From contig DATFRC010000054.1 in assembly GCA_035263725.1 (NCBI GenBank), positions 27,306 to 91,305 of the forward strand: a DNA stretch of 64,000 nucleotides, given 5' to 3'. This document shows positions 58,754 through 64,000 of this stretch, piece by piece; within the stretch, counting starts at the first letter, position 1, and every line of letters starts with the position of its first letter. Both the position numbers and the translations under genes were made by a program. Below the pieces are notes generated by a model. The model was not told the origin of the DNA, ran no database searches, and saw only the letters and a list, made by a program, of their open reading frames with translations. The DNA comes from DASXRA01 sp035263725 (GTDB taxonomy: Bacteria; Actinomycetota; Actinomycetes; Mycobacteriales; Jatrophihabitantaceae).

Positions 58754-60334
58754 ATGACCAGCAACGGCAAGCGGGACCGCGACGAGGTGTTCGTCGAATA
58801 CACGAAGAGCATCTGCCCGGTGTGCAAGGTGGTGGTCGACGCGCAGGTGAACATCCGCGGCGGGAAGGTCTATCTGCGCAAGCGATGCCGGGAGCACGGC
58901 TGGTTCGAGGCGTTGGTGTATGGGGACGCGCAGGCGTACGTGGCCTCGGCCCGATTCAACAAGCCGGGCTCCATCCCGCTCGCGTTCCAGACCGAAGTCG
59001 TCGACGGTTGCCCCTCGGACTGTGGGTTGTGCCCGGAGCATAAGCAGCATGCCTGCCTGGGCATCGTCGAGGTGAACACTGCGTGCAACCTGGACTGCCC
59101 GATCTGCTTCGCCGACTCCGGTCACCAGCCGGACGGTTACGCGATCACCGTGGAGCAATGCGCGCGGATGCTGGACGTGTTCGTCGCCTCCGAGGGGGAG
59201 GCCGAGGTGGTGATGTTCTCAGGCGGCGAACCCACCATTCACAAACATCTGCTGGAGTTCGTCGACCTCGCGCTGGCCCGGCCGATCCGCAACGTCGTGG
59301 TGAACACCAACGGTGTCCGCCTCGCCCGCGACCCGGCGTTCGCGGGCGCGCTCGGACAACGGAATGGTCGTGGCGGCAAGTCGGTCAGCGTCTATCTGCA
59401 GTTCGACGGGTTCGACGAGCGCACGCACCGCGAGATCCGCGGTACCGATCTGCGTGAGATCAAGCAGCAGGCACTGGACAAGTGCGCGACGGTCGGGCTG
59501 ACGGTGACGCTGGCCGCGGCGATCGAGCGGGGCGTCAACGAACATGAGGTCGGTGCCATCCTGCGCTTCGGCGTCGCGCACGCTGCGGTCCGGTCGGTGG
59601 TATTTCAGCCCGTCACCCACGCCGGACGACATCGCGAGTTCGATCCCCTGCGCCGCCTAAGCAACTCTGACGTGATCGAGTTGATTGCCGCCCAGTGTCC
59701 GGACTGGCTGCGCCCGGAGGACTTCGTGCCGGTGCCGTGCTGTTTCCCGACCTGCCGCTCAATCTCCTACCTGATCACCGACGGCGAAAACGCGGTGCCA
59801 ATTCCTCGGCTGCTCAACGTCGAGGACTACCTCGACTACGTCGCCAACCGGGTGCTACCGGACGTCGAGATACGCGCAGCGCTGGAGCGGCTGTGGAGTG
59901 CGTCCGCGTTCCCCGGCACGCAGACCTCGGCGGCCAGCCTGGCCGCGACCGTCCCGCAACTGGAGTGCGAGGCGTGCGGCATCAACATTTCCGAGGCAGT
60001 GCGCGAGCTTGGGGAGCGGGCCTTCATGCTCGTCGTCCAGGACTTCCAGGACCCGTACACGCTCAACGTCAAGCAGTTGATGAAGTGCTGCGTGGAGGAG
60101 ATCACCCCGGACGGGCGGCTGATCCCATTTTGCGCGTACAACTCGGTGGGCTACCGCGAACAGGTCCGCGCGCAGATGTCTGGCGTGCCGGTGGCCGATG
60201 TTGTGCCTAACGCGACCGAGTTGGGGCCGCTGCTCGCCGACTCGCCCTATGGGTCGAAGATCGCCCGCGCCGGCGAGGTGACACGGCCCGGCTGTGATGC
60301 GACGAACGTGGGAAGTCGGGCCGTGCGGCCATGA
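58754..60334 (+). CDS. Cysteine-rich radical SAM protein of the MJ0619/tetraether-lipid-synthase-like group
   Basis: A 526-residue enzyme. An N-terminal Cys21-x2-Cys24 ... Cys45 zinc-like finger (SICPVCKVVVDAQV, KRCREHGW) is followed by CPSDCGLC at 86-93 with Cys101, then the radical SAM motif CNLDCPICFA (Cys111, 115, 118) and FSGGEPTIHKHL. The C-terminal part holds CCFPTCRS, CEACG and MKCCVEEITPDGRLIPFCAY. This layout matches COG1964 proteins such as archaeal MJ0619, reported to join lipid tails in tetraether synthesis. ATG 58754 follows GAGGAGG. A methyltransferase gene overlaps its stop (ATGA). The substrate in this bacterium is unknown. Confidence 0.85.
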   Translation: MTSNGKRDRDEVFVEYTKSICPVCKVVVDAQVNIRGGKVYLRKRCREHGWFEALVYGDAQAYVASARFNKPGSIPLAFQTEVVDGCPSDCGLCPEHKQHACLGIVEVNTACNLDCPICFADSGHQPDGYAITVEQCARMLDVFVASEGEAEVVMFSGGEPTIHKHLLEFVDLALARPIRNVVVNTNGVRLARDPAFAGALGQRNGRGGKSVSVYLQFDGFDERTHREIRGTDLREIKQQALDKCATVGLTVTLAAAIERGVNEHEVGAILRFGVAHAAVRSVVFQPVTHAGRHREFDPLRRLSNSDVIELIAAQCPDWLRPEDFVPVPCCFPTCRSISYLITDGENAVPIPRLLNVEDYLDYVANRVLPDVEIRAALERLWSASAFPGTQTSAASLAATVPQLECEACGINISEAVRELGERAFMLVVQDFQDPYTLNVKQLMKCCVEEITPDGRLIPFCAYNSVGYREQVRAQMSGVPVADVVPNATELGPLLADSPYGSKIARAGEVTRPGCDATNVGSRAVRP

Positions 60335-61077
60335 CCGCGATCGATCCCAGCACCGTCAAGGCGTGCTGCGCGGCCGCCTACGGCAACGACGCGGTGGCGT
60401 TGCTGCTCGGCGACTCTTACCACCCGGGCGGGTTGACGCTGACCCGGCGGCTGGCCGACCTGCTCCACCTACAGCCTGGCTGCCGGGTTGTCGACGTGGC
60501 GTGCGGACCGGGAACCACGGCGCGGCTGCTCGCCGCCGAGTACGGTGCCAGCGTGGACGGCGTCGACCTCAATCCGTCCACAGTGGACGTTCCCGGGGTT
60601 CGGATACACCGTGGCGACGCCGAACGGATTCCCTTGCCTGACAGCGGTTTCGACACGGCGATCTGCGAGTGCGCGTTCTGCACGTTCCCGGACAAGAGCC
60701 GGGCGGCGGCCGAGATCGCCCGGGTGCTGCGCCCGGGTGGCCGGCTGGGCCTCACCGACGTCATGGTCGCCGGACCACTGCCCGGGGAGCTGAGCGGTCT
60801 CGCCGCCTGGGTTGCTTGCATTGCCGATGCGCGCCCGCTCGACGAATACGCCGCGGTCCTTGGCAGCGCCGGCCTGCGAGTGACGCATCGCGAGCGGCAC
60901 GACGCGGCGATCGGGCGCATGCTCGACCAGATCCAGGCACGCCTGTCGTTGCTGCGGATCTCCAAGACAGCCGCGCACCTGGACCCGGACGTGATCAATC
61001 ACTACCTCGACCTTGCCCGGCAGGCCGTCAGCGACGGGATCATCGGATACGGGCTACTCGTCGCCGAGAAACCCTAG
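60331..61077 (+). CDS. Class I SAM-dependent methyltransferase (ArsM-like motifs)
   Basis: A 248-residue methyltransferase. Motif I is VVDVACGPGTTARLLA, and after motif III comes CECAFCTFPDKSRAAAEIARV then GGRLGLTDV. The PDK and T/SDV pattern resembles arsenite methyltransferases, and there are Cys pairs at the N-terminus (KACCAAAYG) and around motif IV. An arsenic role is possible, but the coupling to the radical SAM enzyme suggests action on the same product, for example a lipid or cofactor. The start is set by the ATGA overlap. Confidence 0.82.
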   Translation: MTAIDPSTVKACCAAAYGNDAVALLLGDSYHPGGLTLTRRLADLLHLQPGCRVVDVACGPGTTARLLAAEYGASVDGVDLNPSTVDVPGVRIHRGDAERIPLPDSGFDTAICECAFCTFPDKSRAAAEIARVLRPGGRLGLTDVMVAGPLPGELSGLAAWVACIADARPLDEYAAVLGSAGLRVTHRERHDAAIGRMLDQIQARLSLLRISKTAAHLDPDVINHYLDLARQAVSDGIIGYGLLVAEKP

Positions 61078-61322
61078 GGGTCCCGATGCTGGATCTGCAC
61101 CCGGTTCCAGAACGCCACATGGTCCTTGATCTTGCGGGCCAGCGGACTTGGATGTGGGTAGTACCAGGCCGCCTTGCGGTTCACGACGCCGTCAACCTCG
61201 ACGTCGTAGTACCGCGCGATTCCTTTCCAGACGCACAGCGAGCGCGCACGGCTATCGCGAAAGAACTCACGACGCAACGCCTCGGGCGGAAAGTAGTCGT
61301 TACCCTCCGCCAGGCATGCCAC
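61074..61322 (-). CDS. DUF427 family protein, apparently N-terminally shortened
   Basis: An 82-residue protein matching DUF427 from EGNDYFPPEALRREFF to the end (VWKGIARYYDVEVDG, NRKAAWYYPHPSP, IKDHVAFW). Complete family members have about 18 more residues before this point; here the frame upstream is open but does not resemble the family. GTG 61322 has no ribosome binding site. It may be a remnant. Its end overlaps the methyltransferase gene by 4 bases. Confidence 0.68.
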   Translation of the reverse strand: MACLAEGNDYFPPEALRREFFRDSRARSLCVWKGIARYYDVEVDGVVNRKAAWYYPHPSPLARKIKDHVAFWNRVQIQHRDP

Positions 61323-61438
61323 GGGTCGTAGCGGCTCAGCGGCGCTCGCAGCGCTGCACTCGTCGCAATCGGACGGCGCGACGCTTGGCTACGGCCAATC
61401 TCCGTTATCGCGGCGCGGCTGATCACCGAGGAGAGGGT

Positions 61439-61690
61439 ATGACCGAGGTCGATTCGCCGTCAGTGACGGCGGACCAGATGCGTGAAGTCGACCGGGCAGT
61501 GATCGAAGATTTCCACATCGAGCTGATGCAGATGATGGAGAACGCCGGCCGCGGGATGGCCGAAGTAGCCGTGGACCTGTTTAGGCCCCGGCGGGTGCTG
61601 GTGCTGGCTGGGCCAGGTGGGAATGGCGGTGGCGGCCTGGTCGCCGCGCGTCATCTGTCCAACCGTGGCGTTATGGTGCGGGTCGCGTGA
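61439..61690 (+). pseudogene. Truncated NAD(P)H-hydrate epimerase (YjeF N-terminal domain)
   Basis: The first 83 residues of a YjeF_N/NnrE domain: MREVDRAVIEDFHIELMQMM, ENAGRGMAEVAVDLF, then the Gly-rich LAGPGGNGGGGLVAARHLSN. The frame stops at 61690, whereas a complete epimerase needs about 200-230 residues; nothing downstream resumes the homology. The start keeps a good ribosome binding site (GAGGAGAG), so a short product may still be made. The epimerase repairs damaged NAD(P)H hydrates; this fragment should be inactive. Confidence 0.75.
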
Positions 61691-61778
61691 CCCGCTCCCG
61701 TCAAACGACAGAACCGAGATCAGCGATCGCGTGCGTGGAGCCGGCCCGCCAGTGGTGATTGGGGTGAACTCTTCGCTG

Positions 61779-62348
61779 TCAGGCGAGGGAGTCGATCCAC
61801 TTCTCCAGGTAGCGCGTCTGCCGGGCCATGATCGTCGCGTCGTGGAACGTGTTGGCCAGCAGTGCTGAGCCTTGGATGCCGGCCAACAAGGCGATGGCGA
61901 GATCGCGGGCATCTCGTCGGTCGAGCCGGCGGAACTGTGTTTCGGCCCAGGCGGTGACTCGGCCGAGGATTTCGGCGCCAGCCTCCCGCATCTCGCCACC
62001 GCATTTGTTGAGTTCGAGGCACAGGCTGCCCACTGGGCAGCCATGCTCGGCCACCGTGTCGGCGATGTCGAGCCAGCTCCGGGTCAGGCCTTTGAGCCGG
62101 GCTTGCGGTGAGCGCAGCCGGTCGAGGCCGGCGAGCATCGTGTCGGCGTCGTCGAGGTAGTCGTCGACGACGGCGCGGATGAGATCTTCCTTGGTCTTGA
62201 AGTAGTAGTAGACGTTGCCCGGCGGGACGTCGGCCCGTTTGGCGACGTCCGCGAGCGTGGTCGGGTGCACGCCCTGCTCGTGGATGAGCGTCTTCGCGCT
62301 CTCGACCAGGCGCTCGCGCTTGCCGGTACTACGGACTAAGTCAGTCAT
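61779..62348 (-). CDS. TetR family transcriptional repressor
   Basis: A 189-residue TetR protein. The N-terminal HTH is TTLADVAKRADVPPGNVYYY followed by FKTKEDLIRAV. The ligand domain has three cysteines close together (EHGCPVGSLCLELNKCGGEM), which could make it thiol-sensitive. It is divergent from an MFS exporter, and a 22-base operator lies between them, so it should repress both genes until a ligand binds. ATG 62348 is used. Confidence 0.88.
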   Translation of the reverse strand: MTDLVRSTGKRERLVESAKTLIHEQGVHPTTLADVAKRADVPPGNVYYYFKTKEDLIRAVVDDYLDDADTMLAGLDRLRSPQARLKGLTRSWLDIADTVAEHGCPVGSLCLELNKCGGEMREAGAEILGRVTAWAETQFRRLDRRDARDLAIALLAGIQGSALLANTFHDATIMARQTRYLEKWIDSLA

Positions 62349-62375
62349 CTCACTTGCACGATAGCACGCAGGTGT

Positions 62376-62397
62376 GTTAGTGAGTTACCTTACTAAC
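62376..62397. promoter_or_regulatory. TetR-type operator between the repressor and MFS genes
   Basis: Arms GTTAGTGAG and CTTACTAAC match as an inverted repeat at 8 of 9 positions around a 4-base spacer. It lies 28 bases from the tetR start and 28 from the MFS start, so it can control both. AT-rich sequence here stands out from the background. Confidence 0.75.
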
Positions 62398-62424
62398 TCG
62401 TTGTCTTCCGTCTGTGGAGGTGTC

Positions 62425-63951
62425 ATGCCCGCGTCGCCTGTCTCAGTAGAAGTGGCAGCGCCGTCGTTTCTGGCGACCCGCCAAGGAAAGTTGACGCTCG
62501 CGTTCTTGTGCGCAGTGGGGTTTCTTGACTTCGTAGGCGCCGCGATCGTCAACGTCGCATTGCCCGCCATCCGAGCGGACTTGCATTTCTCGGTGCAGAA
62601 CCTGCAGTGGGTGTTGAGCGGTTACCTGATTACCTACGGCGGGTTCATGCTGCTCGGCGGTCGAGCCGCGGATCTTCTGGGCCGGCGGCGTGTGCTGGTG
62701 GCCGGCATCGTGGTCTTCGGTGTGACCTCGCTGGTGGGTGGGTTGGCGACCAGCGCCGGCATGCTCGTCGGCGCCCGCCTCGCACAGGGCGTGGGTGCAG
62801 CGATGATGCTGCCCGCGGCGTTGTCCATCCTGACCACCACCTTCAGCACCGCGTCCGACCGATACAAGGCGCTCGGCATGTGGGGCGCGATGGCCGGCCT
62901 GTCCTCGGCAGTCGGCGTGTTCTTCGGCGGGATACTCACCGAGGGGCCGGGCTGGCGGTGGGTGCTGCTGATCAACATCCCGATCTGTGTCGTGGTGTTC
63001 TTTGCCGCGTTCCGGCTCGTGGATGCCGACCCGCAGAACGCGCCGCTAAAGAACTTCGACTCACTCGGTGCGGTGCTCGGCACCGCTGGGATGCTGCTGC
63101 TCGTGTATGCCCTCGTGAAGGCGCCAACCGACGGCTGGGGCACGGCCCGCACGATCGGCGAGCTCGCGACGTCCGGCATCCTGCTCGCCGCTTTCCTCTA
63201 CAACGAACACCGCCACCGCAACCCCCTCGTACCCCTGTCGATCTTCCGCATCCGCGGGCTGGGTGCTGCCAATGCGGCCCAGGTGATTGCGATGGCCGGC
63301 TTCTACTCGATGTTCTTCTTCCTCACCCTCTACATGCAAAACGTCCTCGGCTACTCCGAAATCAAGGGCGGCTCGGCCTACCTTCCGGTCACCTTCGGCG
63401 TTGCGATCTCCGCCGCCATCGCCTCGACGCTGTTCGGCCGCCTCGGCACCCGCCCGATCATCGTCGCCGGGGCGGTGCTTGCATCCGGCGCGGTCTTCTG
63501 GCTGTCCCGCATCCCCGTGCACGGCTCATACCTCACCAACCTGCTGCCACCATTGCTGATCATGTCGTTCGGGCTCGGTGCTGTCTTCGTGGGCGTCACC
63601 ACCGCCGCCAATGCCGGCGTGCCCGCGGACAAGGCGGGCCTCGCCGCCGCCTTGATCAACAGCTCTACTTGGATCGGTGGCGCGCTGGGCCTGGCTATCT
63701 TTTCGGCGATCGCCACTGCGCGGACTAACCACCTGCTCGCCATGGGCATCGCACCGCCAGTAGCGCTCACCTCCGGCTTCCGCTACGCCTTGGTGGCCTG
63801 CGGCATCTTCCTCGCCGCCGCCGCGCTGATCGCACTGCGAGCCCCTAACACCCGCGGCGAGGTCCCGGACGGTGTCACCGAGACAATCTCAGTGCCCGAA
63901 GGCGCGGACACCACCGCCCGGACACCGGCACTCGAGGCCAGTGACTACTAG
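62425..63951 (+). CDS. MFS transporter, DHA2 (14-TM drug:H+ antiporter) family
   Basis: A 508-residue exporter of the EmrB/QacA type with about 14 hydrophobic segments. Motifs are DFVGAAIVNVALPAIRADL in TM1, the motif A loop GGRAADLLGRRRV, and the motif C-like GAMAGLSSAVGVFFGGIL. It should pump out a toxic or signalling small molecule. ATG 62425 follows GTGGAGGTG. The adjacent TetR repressor and operator indicate induction by the exported compound or a relative. The last 49 bases of the window hold no gene I can support. Confidence 0.9.
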   Translation: MPASPVSVEVAAPSFLATRQGKLTLAFLCAVGFLDFVGAAIVNVALPAIRADLHFSVQNLQWVLSGYLITYGGFMLLGGRAADLLGRRRVLVAGIVVFGVTSLVGGLATSAGMLVGARLAQGVGAAMMLPAALSILTTTFSTASDRYKALGMWGAMAGLSSAVGVFFGGILTEGPGWRWVLLINIPICVVVFFAAFRLVDADPQNAPLKNFDSLGAVLGTAGMLLLVYALVKAPTDGWGTARTIGELATSGILLAAFLYNEHRHRNPLVPLSIFRIRGLGAANAAQVIAMAGFYSMFFFLTLYMQNVLGYSEIKGGSAYLPVTFGVAISAAIASTLFGRLGTRPIIVAGAVLASGAVFWLSRIPVHGSYLTNLLPPLLIMSFGLGAVFVGVTTAANAGVPADKAGLAAALINSSTWIGGALGLAIFSAIATARTNHLLAMGIAPPVALTSGFRYALVACGIFLAAAALIALRAPNTRGEVPDGVTETISVPEGADTTARTPALEASDY

Positions 63952-64000
63952 GACTCGCCCTGTTGATGGCCGGTTGCCTGCGGAGCTCAGACCCTATGGC

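Noticed and set aside
54255..64000. Integrated element with att sites at tRNA-Asn
   Set aside because: I found no integrase and no repeat of the tRNA 3' end in the window; the accessory character of the region is noted but a defined island cannot be supported.

Overview
The window is very GC-rich (roughly 70% by eye), starts many genes at GTG, and carries actinobacterial marker genes: ergothioneine biosynthesis (egtABCD), FasR, HrcA with a second DnaJ, the homodimeric pyruvate dehydrogenase E1, a fused PcaL, and the families DUF3052, DUF3145 and DUF6510. It is a chromosomal segment of an actinomycete, probably a soil organism because it degrades 4-hydroxybenzoate. I cannot name the genus.

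Left part (1-10.96 kb). A partial NlpC/P60 cell-wall hydrolase is followed by a minus-strand set (2'-5' RNA ligase, NUDIX, MDR oxidoreductase, DUF6295, dienelactone hydrolase). Next come a membrane-anchored guanyl-specific RNase and a barstar-like inhibitor. The housekeeping run hemW / hrcA-dnaJ-rsmE leads into a VOC protein and a cassette of sulfite-oxidase-like molybdoenzyme, flavin reductase and DUF6510.

10.96-23 kb. A minus-strand operon pobA-pcaH-pcaG-pcaB-pcaL-aldehyde dehydrogenase has all five junctions as 4-base ATGA/GTGA-type overlaps. It would convert aromatic aldehyde and 4-hydroxybenzoate through protocatechuate to 3-oxoadipate. It is divergent from an IclR regulator. The tightly overlapping egtA-B-C-D operon follows, without egtE.

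23-35.5 kb. The fatty-acid block is fasR-fabD-fabH-acpP-fabF-accD, with DUF3145 convergent. FabD carries an extra biotinyl/lipoyl-like domain in which the modified lysine is replaced by Arg. Then come a PHP phosphoesterase, a pirin, aceE, DUF3052, ahpE and a decayed fur-type gene.

35.5-54.3 kb. Mostly housekeeping: era, MFS, recO, uppS, glyS, dus, APC permease, ppdK, ASCH-like and YbjN proteins, dgt, an ABC-2 exporter, dnaG, and tRNA-Asn(GTT).

54.3-64 kb. Right of the tRNA the content becomes accessory: CcdA plus thioredoxin-like protein, an ECF sigma/anti-sigma pair with a Met/His-rich membrane protein, an SRPBCC protein, a cysteine-rich radical SAM enzyme of the MJ0619/tetraether-synthase type coupled to a methyltransferase, two damaged genes, and a TetR-MFS pair with a clear operator. 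The radical SAM locus is the best candidate for an undescribed system.

Non-coding structure. There are two dispersed repeat families: a ~120-base element in three copies at 3.9, 36.4 and 40.7 kb, and a 45-base inverted repeat with a conserved loop at 17.9 and 23.0 kb. Other sites are a 51-base bidirectional terminator hairpin, a palindrome upstream of fabD, two palindromes before the sigma operon, and at least seven genes with a TANNNT box 6-8 bases before the start codon, the pattern of leaderless transcripts. No intergenic stretch exceeds 300 bases.
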